A DNA stretch of 64,000 bases from the NCBI RefSeq assembly GCF_000187245.1, contig NC_027863.1, positions 680,735 through 744,734 of the forward strand. The letters are read 5' to 3'. The position numbers were made by a program, and so were the translations under genes. This document shows, one piece after another, positions 19,903 to 28,211 of the stretch (positions are counted from its first letter, which is position 1; every line of letters begins with the position of its first letter). The notes beneath the pieces are model-generated. The model worked only from the letters and a program-made list of their open reading frames with translations, did no database searches and was not told the origin of the DNA. This stretch comes from Ogataea parapolymorpha DL-1. Taxonomy: Eukaryota; Ascomycota; Pichiomycetes; Pichiales; Pichiaceae.

Positions 19903-20529
19903 TCATGCAGGTAGTGGGGCAGGTTGCTCCTCTTCGCGCTCCTCTGGTTGCTCCATTTTGATATCGGGCAGAGGTTTGTTGACAACTTCTGGAAGCTGGG
20001 CCGCAACATCTTTTTGAGGAGCCTCCTTTGCTCTCTCCTGTTTTTCCAGTTCCTCGAGTTCCAGATCCACCTCATCTTCTAGACTCTTGGACATAAGCTC
20101 TCCCAGTCTATTGCTCAACTCTTCCTGGTATCTGATTCCCTCTTCTGAATCGTCCAATATTTTATCCACTTTCTCTATGCTCATTTCTTTGTTTAACTGT
20201 TTGAGGACTTGATTCCCCTGTTCGAGGCCGTAAACAAAGTCTTTTTCGATAAGCTTGAACTCAATTGTATTTATCAGCTCTTCCAGCGTTTCAGCTTGCT
20301 TTTCCACTGTTGAAAGCAGGTTTTGTTGATATTTCTTCTTCCTCAATGCCAGGAGGGCTTTCCTACGATTATTTTGTTTGACGCATTGCTTGGCGATCTC
20401 TGTCTCTCTGTCAATGACCGTCTGAATTTTGACCGACACTTTGTGAAGCTTATCTCTTTGCAATTTCAGTTGCAAAATCGCTTTATCCTGTGGCGTAATT
20501 TTGGGCCCTGAGGATGCTGTATTGCCCAT
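19903..20529 (-). CDS. VPS20: ESCRT-III subunit Vps20 (CHMP6)
   Basis: A 208-residue Snf7-family protein. The N-terminus MGNTASSGPKIT fits an N-myristoylation signal (Gly2, Ser at position 6), as in Vps20/CHMP6. A basic helical core (about 14-90, with KAILQLKLQRDKL and RRKALLALRKKKY) is followed by an acidic C-terminal half. Vps20 nucleates Snf7 filaments on endosomes after contact with ESCRT-II, leading to multivesicular body formation. It diverges from RIX7 across 75 bp. The Pro/Glu-rich end is unconserved. Confidence 0.92.
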   Translation of the reverse strand: MGNTASSGPKITPQDKAILQLKLQRDKLHKVSVKIQTVIDRETEIAKQCVKQNNRRKALLALRKKKYQQNLLSTVEKQAETLEELINTIEFKLIEKDFVYGLEQGNQVLKQLNKEMSIEKVDKILDDSEEGIRYQEELSNRLGELMSKSLEDEVDLELEELEKQERAKEAPQKDVAAQLPEVVNKPLPDIKMEQPEEREEEQPAPLPA

Positions 20530-20604
20530 GGCGAGTAGATAAATCTAAAATAATATAATGCAGGAAAAAAATTAAAAAAAAATTAACGGAGTTACCAACT
20601 TTTG

Positions 20605-23034
20605 ATGGCCAAGGTAAAAGCCCAGAAAGGGGGCATTCTCCAGCGTGAGATGGACGATAAGGTCTATAATAGTATTATGAATTTGCTGGAGGAGCAAACT
20701 GAGATTATGAGGTCTAAGGGAATAACTAATGGGCCGTTGACCATGGCACTAGCGAAGGACCTGACGTCGCTACAAATTTTTGAATATGTCAAGCTGAAAG
20801 ACGCTTCTTTCAGGAGAACCAAAGACGATCATTTGCGGTATTCGATCGATCGTGTGTGGAAAACGGTGATAGCGGATGAGGAAGAGGAGATGAAAAGTAT
20901 GGGTATTGATCCAAGCACTTTAAAGATCAAGGACGAAGAGTCAGAAGAACAAGACAACATGATGGAAGTCAAGGACACTAATCAAGCTAATAGAAGTGTT
21001 GTGAGTTTATGGAAAGAGGAGAATGACGTCCAGGCATCTGCCACCGAAACTGCAGAGCCAGACGAAAAAAAAGCCAAAAAAAGGTCCAAGGATGGGTCCA
21101 AGCACTCGAAAAGACCTAAGGTGGCTAAGGATCGCACTCCGCCAACCCTCACTCTTAGCCAGCTTGGTGGTCTGGATGACGTGGTTTCGCAGCTGATGGA
21201 AGTCGTTGGAATGCCTGTTCTCCATCCGGAGATCTATATGGCTACAGGAATTGAGCCTCCACGAGGAGTTCTTCTCCATGGTCCTCCGGGATGTGGAAAA
21301 ACCACCATTGCATATGCGCTTGCAGGTGAGCTTCAAGTTCCGTTCATATCGATCAGTGCGCCGTCCGTGGTTAGCGGAATGTCTGGAGAGAGCGAGAAGA
21401 AGGTCAGAGAGATATTTGACGAGGCCAAGCAACTAGCCCCATGTTTGGTGTTTTTTGATGAAATCGACGCTATTACTCCCAAAAGAGATGGCGGTGCACA
21501 GCGTGAGATGGAACGACGGATCGTGGCTCAACTGCTCACTTCGATGGACGAGCTTTCGCTTGACAAAACTGACGGAAAGCCTGTGATTATTATTGGCGCC
21601 ACTAATCGCCCAGACTCCCTAGACACAGCCCTTAGAAGAGCAGGACGATTTGATAGAGAAATTTGCATAAATGTTCCAAATGAACATGCGCGGTTCAAAA
21701 TTCTCGAGAGCATGGTCAAGAATTTGAGAATCAGCGGAGAGCTTGATCTTCTTTCGATAGCCAAGATGACACCAGGGTTTGTGGGTGCGGATTTGAAGGC
21801 ACTGGTGACGGCCGCAGGTATTTCTGCCATCAAGAGAATTTTCACCTCCTTGAGCGAGGAAGACGAGAAAAAGCTGCTTTTGGAAGGGGTGCAATTGCAA
21901 CAGGAAGAGAACAAGGAGGATGGGATGGAGCTGGACGAGAACCCCGAAGAGCTTCTGCAGAAAAGCAACGAGCAACCGCAGTTTAGCAAGCTCTCTATAA
22001 TTCAAAAATTCCTCATCAAACACCCTACAGCGCTGACTCCAGAGCAGCTGGCATCTTTGTGCATAGAACACCAAGATTTCGTGACGGCCCTGCCTCAAAT
22101 CCAACCATCCGCAAAAAGAGAAGGCTTTGCCACCATTCCAGATGTCACGTGGTCGAACGTGGGTGCTTTGGCGAACGTGCGGGTGGAACTACACATGGCC
22201 ATTGTGCAGCCTATCAAACGGCCCGAAATATACGAGAAAGTTGGTATTACGGCGCCAGCGGGCGTGCTTATGTGGGGTCCTCCTGGTTGCGGTAAAACAC
22301 TGCTGGCTAAGGCCGTCGCCAACGAGTCGAAGGCCAATTTCATTTCTGTCAAAGGACCAGAGCTTCTCAATAAATACGTTGGTGAGTCCGAGCGCGCGGT
22401 CAGACAGGTGTTCACTCGTGCAAGAGCTTCAGTTCCGTGTATTATATTTTTCGACGAACTGGACGCATTGGTGCCAAAAAGAGAGTCGTCACTGAGCGAG
22501 GCGAGCTCGAGAGTTGTCAACACTCTGCTCACCGAACTGGACGGCCTCAACGATAGAAAAGGTATTTTTGTCATTGGAGCCACCAACAGACCAGATATGA
22601 TCGATCCAGCCATGCTGCGTCCCGGAAGACTTGACAAGACGCTTTATATTGAGCTTCCTAATGCTTCTGAGAGACTGGAAATTCTCAAGACATTGATCGC
22701 CTCCAACGGAACACCTTTGGATTCCAGCGTCGACTTGGCCGTCGTGGCGCACGACGAGCGGTGCCGCAACTTTTCTGGTGCCGATCTCTCGTCGTTGGTC
22801 CGTGAGGCAGGTGTTATTGCATTAAAAAAGAAGTTTTTTACCGGTATCAGCATTGGAGACGAATCTATTGAGGAATTACATATGGACGATGACGTTGTGG
22901 TGACAAGTGACGACTTTGAAAAGGCTTTGGATAGCGTGAAGCCGTCTGTGAGTGACAGAGACCGCCTAAAATATGAGCGTCTTAATCAGAGAATGGGATG
23001 GAGCCAGGCCAACGTGGTGGAGCAGGACAAGTAA
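20605..23034 (+). CDS. RIX7: AAA ATPase Rix7 (NVL), pre-60S export factor
   Basis: An 809-residue type II AAA protein with two ATPase domains. D1 has Walker A GPPGCGKT near residue 227 and Walker B LVFFDEID; D2 has GPPGCGKT near residue 557 and IIFFDELD, followed by arginine-finger segments. The N-terminal 100 residues form a winged-helix-like domain of the Rix7/NVL kind. A nuclear-signal-like KKAKKRSKDGSK lies near 150, unlike Cdc48. Rix7 removes Nsa1 from pre-60S particles in the nucleolus. The first ATG is at 20605. Its stop is 9 bp from the convergent Cyb2-like gene. Confidence 0.93.
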   Translation: MAKVKAQKGGILQREMDDKVYNSIMNLLEEQTEIMRSKGITNGPLTMALAKDLTSLQIFEYVKLKDASFRRTKDDHLRYSIDRVWKTVIADEEEEMKSMGIDPSTLKIKDEESEEQDNMMEVKDTNQANRSVVSLWKEENDVQASATETAEPDEKKAKKRSKDGSKHSKRPKVAKDRTPPTLTLSQLGGLDDVVSQLMEVVGMPVLHPEIYMATGIEPPRGVLLHGPPGCGKTTIAYALAGELQVPFISISAPSVVSGMSGESEKKVREIFDEAKQLAPCLVFFDEIDAITPKRDGGAQREMERRIVAQLLTSMDELSLDKTDGKPVIIIGATNRPDSLDTALRRAGRFDREICINVPNEHARFKILESMVKNLRISGELDLLSIAKMTPGFVGADLKALVTAAGISAIKRIFTSLSEEDEKKLLLEGVQLQQEENKEDGMELDENPEELLQKSNEQPQFSKLSIIQKFLIKHPTALTPEQLASLCIEHQDFVTALPQIQPSAKREGFATIPDVTWSNVGALANVRVELHMAIVQPIKRPEIYEKVGITAPAGVLMWGPPGCGKTLLAKAVANESKANFISVKGPELLNKYVGESERAVRQVFTRARASVPCIIFFDELDALVPKRESSLSEASSRVVNTLLTELDGLNDRKGIFVIGATNRPDMIDPAMLRPGRLDKTLYIELPNASERLEILKTLIASNGTPLDSSVDLAVVAHDERCRNFSGADLSSLVREAGVIALKKKFFTGISIGDESIEELHMDDDVVVTSDDFEKALDSVKPSVSDRDRLKYERLNQRMGWSQANVVEQDK

Positions 23035-23043
23035 TTCTCATTC

Positions 23044-24459
23044 TTACTCTTTTCTGAATGGTGGATCAGGCATAGGTGTATAGTTCTGGTCGTACAGATG
23101 ATCTCTGGTTTGCAAGCCTTTGTACTTTAATGACGTGATATCGACCATATCCTCATTGAGCTCACTGATAGAGCTAACTCCCAGCAATTTCATGTCCCTG
23201 ATCATTTCGGTCTTGAGGATTTGGATCGCTTTTTGAACGCCTTCTTCACCATAACTAGCCAATGAGTACAAAAATGGCCTTCCCAGGCCGACGCCTGAAG
23301 CTCCCAAACAGAGAGCTTTGATAATGTCCGAGCCCCTTCTGATTCCTCCATCAATAAATAGCTCAAAGTTCTTGTCTAGTCCTTTCTCCTTGAGAAGCTG
23401 CTTGCTCTCAGCGAGTATTTCGATTGGAGGCATGGCGAAATCAAGCTGACGACCACCATGGTTCGAGATCAGGGCACCTGCAAGACCGGCCTCAGCGGCC
23501 TTAAGCACATCATTCTTGTTCAAAACACCCTTCAACACAATAGGAAGCTTGGTCATCTGCTGGATTTGTTTCATATGGTCCCAGGTGAGACTGAAGTACT
23601 TGACATCCGAATGAGCATACACCTCGAGAGCCTCTGTCGTTCCAGAATCAATCCGTGCTCTGATCTTGCTGTCTTTTTCACGATTACCGAGGGCATTGAG
23701 GTCGACATTGATGAAAACGGCTTTGATATTGGGCATGCTCTCCAGTTTTTTGAAGAACTCGGGAGCCTCGTCAAACTGTTTTTCGTTGTAGAAATGCAAT
23801 TGATAAAAGTTCTGCTGTCCCGGTTTCAGGCCAGCACAATATTCCTCCACTGGGAACGATAATTGGAATGGAATTAAATGGATGATGTTTTCCAGCCCAG
23901 CAGCGTTGCGGAGACCTCTTTCTGCTATGGGATGGGCAGAGGGAGAGCCGGCAAATGCGGTGATGTAGAATGGCGCAGAGAGTTTGGTGCCCAGTATTTC
24001 TGTATCCAATGAGCAGCTGCTACTATCAATCAAGCATTGAGGTCTGAAGAAAATTCTGCTGAAGGCATAGTGATTTTCCCGCAAGGAAATCTCGTCGTCG
24101 GAGCCGGTGGAGTAGTATCCCCAGATTCCTTCAGGCAGAACTTTTTTCGCAACACTCTCGAAATCTGTCAGGGAGTAGATGGTGGAGAGCGAAGGCTTGT
24201 TGGCAATGGCCTCTTGCCGTTCTCTTTCTTTTCGATCCTCTTCATCCTCGTCGTCATCATCGTCGTCCAAGAAAACTATGCGTTTTTTCTTTCTTGAGTC
24301 GCTGAACAGAGGGCTCGAGTTGGTTGCCAACAGGGTGGCGCCTAAGGCCATTCCTGACATCGGAATTGCCCACCTGGATAGACCTCTGCGGGAAAAGTGT
24401 CTAAGAGTACGAGTAAACATATCTTGCAATGTGAAATGACTGTGCCCAACTAGGGGCAT
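23044..24459 (-). CDS. Cyb2-like FMN-dependent 2-hydroxy acid dehydrogenase without a cytochrome b5 domain
   Basis: Up to 471 residues. The start is probably the ATG at 24420 (458 residues), because MFTRTLRHFSRRGLSRW there is a typical mitochondrial presequence, followed by a hydrophobic sorting-like segment as in Cyb2. The heme b5 domain of Cyb2 is absent; an Asp/Glu run (about 72-83) takes its place. The flavin domain is clear: YYSTGSDDE, the catalytic lysine in LPIVLKGV, ISNHGGRQLD with the active His and Arg, and GVGLGRPF. Two usual elements differ: the tyrosine of QLY (Tyr254 in Cyb2) is His in YQLHFY, and the STLAS flavin motif is PFQLS. It is probably an intermembrane-space oxidoreductase; substrate and activity are unknown. 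Confidence 0.8.
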   Translation of the reverse strand: MPLVGHSHFTLQDMFTRTLRHFSRRGLSRWAIPMSGMALGATLLATNSSPLFSDSRKKKRIVFLDDDDDDEDEEDRKERERQEAIANKPSLSTIYSLTDFESVAKKVLPEGIWGYYSTGSDDEISLRENHYAFSRIFFRPQCLIDSSSCSLDTEILGTKLSAPFYITAFAGSPSAHPIAERGLRNAAGLENIIHLIPFQLSFPVEEYCAGLKPGQQNFYQLHFYNEKQFDEAPEFFKKLESMPNIKAVFINVDLNALGNREKDSKIRARIDSGTTEALEVYAHSDVKYFSLTWDHMKQIQQMTKLPIVLKGVLNKNDVLKAAEAGLAGALISNHGGRQLDFAMPPIEILAESKQLLKEKGLDKNFELFIDGGIRRGSDIIKALCLGASGVGLGRPFLYSLASYGEEGVQKAIQILKTEMIRDMKLLGVSSISELNEDMVDITSLKYKGLQTRDHLYDQNYTPMPDPPFRKE

Positions 24460-24513
24460 TTAAGTATTTTTCACTCAGATCTTATCCGACTTTCCTAATT
24501 TGGCAGTCGCGCT

Positions 24514-24775
24514 TTAGATAGGTCCAGGCGATGAAACTGTTAGCGAAGAATTAGGAGGGGGATTGGGGGTCTTATAAAGCAGCTTCCTGAGCCGTGTGAC
24601 CAAGTAGCTGTGGAACACAAAGTGATCACTCCTGTATGTTAGCGCGATAGGGTCGTATCTGGCGAACTCACAATAAAATGACTAATATCAGAATATTGAG
24701 CCAAAAAGACACAATTAGAATGCAGAACATGGCCTGTACAGCGTGGACGACTCTGGCGACATAAGGGTCTTCCAT
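24514..24775 (-). CDS. Small single-span membrane protein, spliced, unrecognised
   Basis: Coding sequence complement(24514..24631, 24672..24775), 73 residues. Exon 1 encodes MEDPYVARVVHAVQAMF then one hydrophobic helix (about 17-35). The intron (24632-24671, 40 nt) has GTGAGT, GCTAAC and ACAG. Exon 2 continues in frame with a basic stretch YLVTRLRKLLYKTP and a Pro/Ser tail to a TAA. A second acceptor (CCACAG, ending at 24608) would drop eight residues and keep the frame. If the intron is retained, a TGA follows at once. The splice signals match those of the well-supported introns in this window. I do not recognise the family. The gene sits 54 bp before the Cyb2-like ATG, same strand. Confidence 0.6.
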
Positions 24776-24897
24776 CTTGCAGTAAGAACAAGAAACAAAT
24801 TTAAAAAAGAGGGATTGCCCTATCCGCCTACCCTAAATGTTTCGCGGCGCGTTGGAAAACGCGAAATAGTAAACATATAATTTACTGCGATACAACC

Positions 24898-25521
24898 ATG
24901 GGTCAGTCATTTGTGGCTCCCGCAGAGCCCGGCGATTCCAAGAGCAGCGTGGACAGCTCGCCGAGCGATGTGAGCGTTTCCGGACACAGCTCGGTCCACG
25001 TTTCGTCGCAATCGTCTCCGGCTTCGGTACTCAACTTGCCGTCAAAGCTGAGCCCCAACGAGCTCGAAGAAATGGACAGCGACGTGGAGGCTTTTATACA
25101 GGTTCTCGAACGTACGGAAGCCCAGCTACATAACGCCAAAGCCATGGAGCAACCGGAATTGGAGCGGCTGATCCAAATGGCAAAACAGACGGTCTTGCGC
25201 CTCAATTTGAACAAAAACCTGGTAAAGTACCAATTGAGGAGCAACATGGAGGAGTATGCAACGGAGCGTCAACTTCTGCTCAAAAACATCGCAAGCATCG
25301 AGAAAAACATCCACATATTACAGAATGAGAACGAATGCATAAACATGAAGAACCTGAAACTGATCAAAAGCTTGAAAACGCTCAAGAATGACAAGGTGAA
25401 AGCACTCAAGGCGGAAAACGCGCTTCTACGCAAACAGATCCAGGACCAGTCGACCCGCAGCCCGACGATGTTGGATGCACTGGGAAGACTTGCGTCGCAC
25501 GTGCTGGAAGAGGGCGAGTAA
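24898..25521 (+). CDS. Coiled-coil protein of unknown function
   Basis: A 207-residue protein. Residues 1-50 are rich in Ser/Val/Pro. From about 52 to 185 it is strongly helical with heptad-like Leu/Ile spacing, containing ERLIQMAKQTVLRLNLNKNL and LKTLKNDKVKALKAENALLR, so a long coiled coil is likely. The C-terminus TMLDALGRLASHVLEEGE is a compact amphipathic end that looks like a conserved short motif. The start MGQSF is a weak myristoylation candidate because position 6 is Val. No catalytic motif is visible. Codon use and base composition resemble the neighbours, and the frame is open from its ATG without interruption. Confidence 0.7.
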   Translation: MGQSFVAPAEPGDSKSSVDSSPSDVSVSGHSSVHVSSQSSPASVLNLPSKLSPNELEEMDSDVEAFIQVLERTEAQLHNAKAMEQPELERLIQMAKQTVLRLNLNKNLVKYQLRSNMEEYATERQLLLKNIASIEKNIHILQNENECINMKNLKLIKSLKTLKNDKVKALKAENALLRKQIQDQSTRSPTMLDALGRLASHVLEEGE

Positions 25522-25708
25522 CGATAGCTTGCGCTAAATATGATTTTCCTTGGTTGGCTATGCCCGCCAGAGGGTCCGGTGGGACACATGTACGCCTTAG
25601 CATTCCGACTCTGTCTCCTCTGGTTAGACTATGCATTGCGGTGCACGGATGTTAGTTTTCCATTTTCTATTTCTAAATTGTAGTAGCACCACAAATAAAT
25701 ATTTCAGC

Positions 25709-26196
25709 ATGGAGACTCTGGTGCTTGTTGCCATTGTGGTGATTCTGGCCACCTTTTTCCTAGGAAGCACGATATTTGCACCCTCTCGAACAGTGGAAAT
25801 CAATCCCGCGGCCGACGATGTGGCTGTGGAGGAGCAGGAGTTCACTCCTCGTACTCTGTATAAGTACAATGGGTTCGATCTCGAGCAGATATATATTGCA
25901 GTGAAGGGCAATGTGTATGATGTGTCAAAATCCAGACAATTCTACGGTCCATCAGGGCCATACTCGAACTTTGCTGGCCACGACGCATCTCGTGGACTAG
26001 CAAAAAACTCGTTTGACGAGTGTAAGTATCTACTGTTTGTCTCAACTAACGTATAGCCATGGTGAGGGATTTTGGGGAGCCAATTGACGATTTGAAAGAT
26101 CTTACGGAGGCAGAATGGAAAGCCCTGGATGGCTGGGAAGAAACGTTCAAGTCCAAGTACCCTAAGGTGGGGGTTTTGGTGGAGGAAAAGAAATAG
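25709..26196 (+). CDS. DAP1: Dap1 heme-binding membrane-associated progesterone receptor homologue, with a 35-nt intron
   Basis: Coding sequence 25709..26021 joined to 26057..26196, 150 residues. An N-terminal membrane anchor (about 3-22) precedes a cytochrome b5-like heme/steroid-binding fold with FTPRTLYKYNGFD, YIAVKGNVYDVSKSRQFYGP and YSNFAGHDASRGLAKNSFDE. Exon 2 supplies LKDLTEAEWKALDGWEETF, the conserved C-terminal block. The intron has GTAAGT, CTAAC and TATAG. If retained, the protein ends soon after ECKYLLFV. Dap1/PGRMC1 binds heme and activates cytochrome P450s such as Erg11 in the ER. Length equals Saccharomyces Dap1 (152). The start is set by the ATG just before the anchor. Confidence 0.94.
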
Positions 26197-26266
26197 AAAT
26201 AAAGATACATGAACCGAAATATCGAGAGTAATTTTAGTTTGATTTACAATTTTAGAATTAGTTTAG

Positions 26267-26713
26267 ATGATATCTCTAGACGATCTAACTCCCAACAATT
26301 TGGGCCTAATAAACGTGATAGCATACGCGTCCTATTCGGACCAGGAGCTCGAGGAAATCAAAGAATCTGGAGAACTCGCGCAATATGCATACTACAACGA
26401 GGTCCCTGTGGGCTTGGTGATCTGCAAGCCCCTCCAACCCGTGAACTCAAAATCGCCTGCAGGTCTGCTGGTTGATAAACTGTGCGTACTGCCTGCCTAC
26501 AGCGGTAAGTATGGTCTAGAAGATAAATTACTGGAGTACGTCGAGAATGTTACAAGAAAGAGACACCTGGATAAAATATATGTGGTTACCGAGGAGCCGA
26601 GCCAATGGCAAAAATTTGGCTTTTCGTACGAGGACGCCTCGCAAGAACTTTATCGGAACCTCAACCTGGTAAAAGAGGGCCAGCAGCTCTTGAGGAAGGC
26701 GCTGAACAACTGA
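26267..26713 (+). CDS. NAT5: N-terminal acetyltransferase Naa50/Nat5-like GNAT
   Basis: A 148-residue GNAT protein. The start ISLDDLTPNNLGLINVI resembles the Naa50/Nat5 N-terminus (LDNVYANNLGML in Saccharomyces). AYYNEVPVGLVICK and LCVLPAYSGKYGLEDKLLEY follow the usual beta strands and acetyl-CoA loop. The consensus Q/R-x-x-G-x-G/A loop is degenerate here (SGKYGL), as it is in yeast Nat5, where the subunit appears to be structural within NatA at the ribosome. So catalytic activity is uncertain. It lies 70 bp after DAP1 on the same strand. Confidence 0.78.
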   Translation: MISLDDLTPNNLGLINVIAYASYSDQELEEIKESGELAQYAYYNEVPVGLVICKPLQPVNSKSPAGLLVDKLCVLPAYSGKYGLEDKLLEYVENVTRKRHLDKIYVVTEEPSQWQKFGFSYEDASQELYRNLNLVKEGQQLLRKALNN

Positions 26714-26835
26714 GGCCTGACTATACAATGTCTATTGTTGACTCCTGCGTCCAGGGCTTACCTAAGCAATTTCAGCTTCATAATAAATAGTCGAGTAGAG
26801 CAAGCACGTCAATAGAGTTGCCAAATATCACCAAG

Positions 26836-27741
26836 ATGGTTGACTACGCCAACTGGCTCAAATCCGTTTCCGACGACACTAATATTGGTCGTCTTTCTAT
26901 TCCAGGAACCCATAACTCTGCTGCGTGCCACACTGCGCTTCCTTCTGTCCAATGTCAGGGCGCATCTGTTACCAAACAATTAGAGCACGGAGTTCGGTTT
27001 TTGGACGTGAGACTGTCTCGCAACTTCATCACAACCCACGACGATGACGAGCACAGAAATGATCTAATTGTCATTCATGGCAATTTCCCCGTCAAACTGC
27101 TCGGATCCGTCAAGTTCAGCGAGCTTTTGGACGAGGTGTATAAATTCGTCGACAAGCACCCTTCGGAGTTTGTGATCTTGTCCATAAAACAAGAGGGCAC
27201 TGGTACCTGGGACAACCAGAATGATGAGTTTGCCAATGTCATCAATGACCGCTTCATCTCGAAAAATAGGGACAAATGGTACCTGCGTTCTGAGCTGCCA
27301 ACATTGAGAGACTGCCGAGGTAAGATTATCCTGTTCAGACGTTTTGGTGTCCAAAATGGGGAGAAGCAAGGCTCTTTGGGTATTCCTGCCCCATCTTGGT
27401 CTTACAATACCACTGATGACGATAGAGGATGTATCAGGGTTCAAGACTTTTGTGAGATAAAGACCGAGCAAGATATTCCAAAGAAGGCGGAGTACGTTAA
27501 GAACATGATCAACAATGCCAAGAACTACAACAGCAGTAACAGTGACCCAAAGCTATTCATCAACTTTTGCTCGGGATCGAACTTCTTTGACCGTGACTGC
27601 TGGCCAGAGAAAGTCACCGAGGGTCTTATGGTGGCCAGCTTAGACGAGTGCTACGGCAAGGGATGTGGTACGGTGATTTTGGACTATAGTGAAAAGAACG
27701 ACTGGAAGTTGGTCAAGAAGCTTGTTGACCAGAACTTTTAA
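26836..27741 (+). CDS. Bacterial-type phosphatidylinositol phospholipase C (PI-PLC X domain)
   Basis: A 301-residue protein that is almost wholly one PI-PLC X catalytic domain. His26 in SIPGTHNSAA and His81 in VIHGNF sit at the spacing of the two catalytic histidines of Bacillus PI-PLC (32 and 82). DVRLS, EFVILSIKQE and GKIILFRRFG are further core strands. There are no EF-hand, Y or C2 parts, so it is unlike the eukaryotic Plc1. Bacterial-type enzymes cleave PI, or GPI anchors, to diacylglycerol and cyclic inositol phosphate without calcium. No signal peptide or membrane anchor is seen, so a cytosolic place is inferred. The first ATG is at 26836. Confidence 0.85.
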   Translation: MVDYANWLKSVSDDTNIGRLSIPGTHNSAACHTALPSVQCQGASVTKQLEHGVRFLDVRLSRNFITTHDDDEHRNDLIVIHGNFPVKLLGSVKFSELLDEVYKFVDKHPSEFVILSIKQEGTGTWDNQNDEFANVINDRFISKNRDKWYLRSELPTLRDCRGKIILFRRFGVQNGEKQGSLGIPAPSWSYNTTDDDRGCIRVQDFCEIKTEQDIPKKAEYVKNMINNAKNYNSSNSDPKLFINFCSGSNFFDRDCWPEKVTEGLMVASLDECYGKGCGTVILDYSEKNDWKLVKKLVDQNF

Positions 27742-27841
27742 GTATATGTATAAGTGGTTGATCAAATGTCCAGATAAATTGCTGTAGACGACATGCGGCT
27801 GCTGAGCTAAGAGAAAAAAACTTTGGGAAGAAAAAAAAAGA

Positions 27842-27879
27842 CGTCACAGACAGGATTCGAACCTGCGCGTGCAAAGCAC

Positions 27880-27916
<37 letters not shown>

Positions 27917-27923
27917 CTGGGAC
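27842..27923 (-). tRNA. tRNA-Ser (anticodon GCU)
   Basis: An 82-nt tRNA without intron. The anticodon stem CCGCC/GGCGG encloses CTGCTAA, with anticodon GCT (plus-strand bases 27888-27890), reading AGC/AGT serine codons. A long variable arm (TGTGCTTTGCACG) is diagnostic of the serine class. The T arm carries GGTTCGAATCC (the B box) and the D arm GAGTGGTTAAGG. The acceptor stem pairs six of seven positions (C4 faces T). The discriminator is G. CCA is not encoded. A T-rich run (27831-27839 on the plus strand as A/G-rich) follows the 3' end as a possible pol III terminator. Confidence 0.95.
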
Positions 27924-28211
27924 TATTTTACAAAAAAAACGAAACATCACGACCTACATTTGTCCCGACTCGTAACCAATACAGACTAGTTTTCACTTGT
28001 ACTTCTTTACTAGTATTCTTCTGTCGAATTTCATAATTGCAACCCTACCATAAGATAGGGCCGCACTCAATCAAATTCTGTCGATATTGCCCCTTACAGC
28101 GTCGCTCTAGGCAAACGCTGCATCCAGCTCAAGATGACCCAATTGTCGAGTGACCGAGCGAGGCACGGGGCGCGCGAAAGCGGTTCAAATGATGCATATA
28201 TTCATTATATT
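27924..28211. other. Intergenic gap with two perfect hairpins
   Basis: Between the tRNA and GCD7 there is no open frame of note. Two inverted repeats stand out: CCCTA/TAGGG around 28045-28062 (8-nt loop) and CAGCGT/ACGCTG around 28097-28120 (12-nt loop). A GC-rich stretch follows near 28150-28185, ending in GGTTCAAAT, which resembles part of a pol III B box. I could not match it to U6, RNase P, SRP or a known snoRNA, so I leave it unassigned. Confidence 0.3.

Noticed and set aside
28160..28195. A second tRNA suggested by GGTTCAAAT
   Set aside because: No matching A box, anticodon arm or acceptor stem can be drawn around it.
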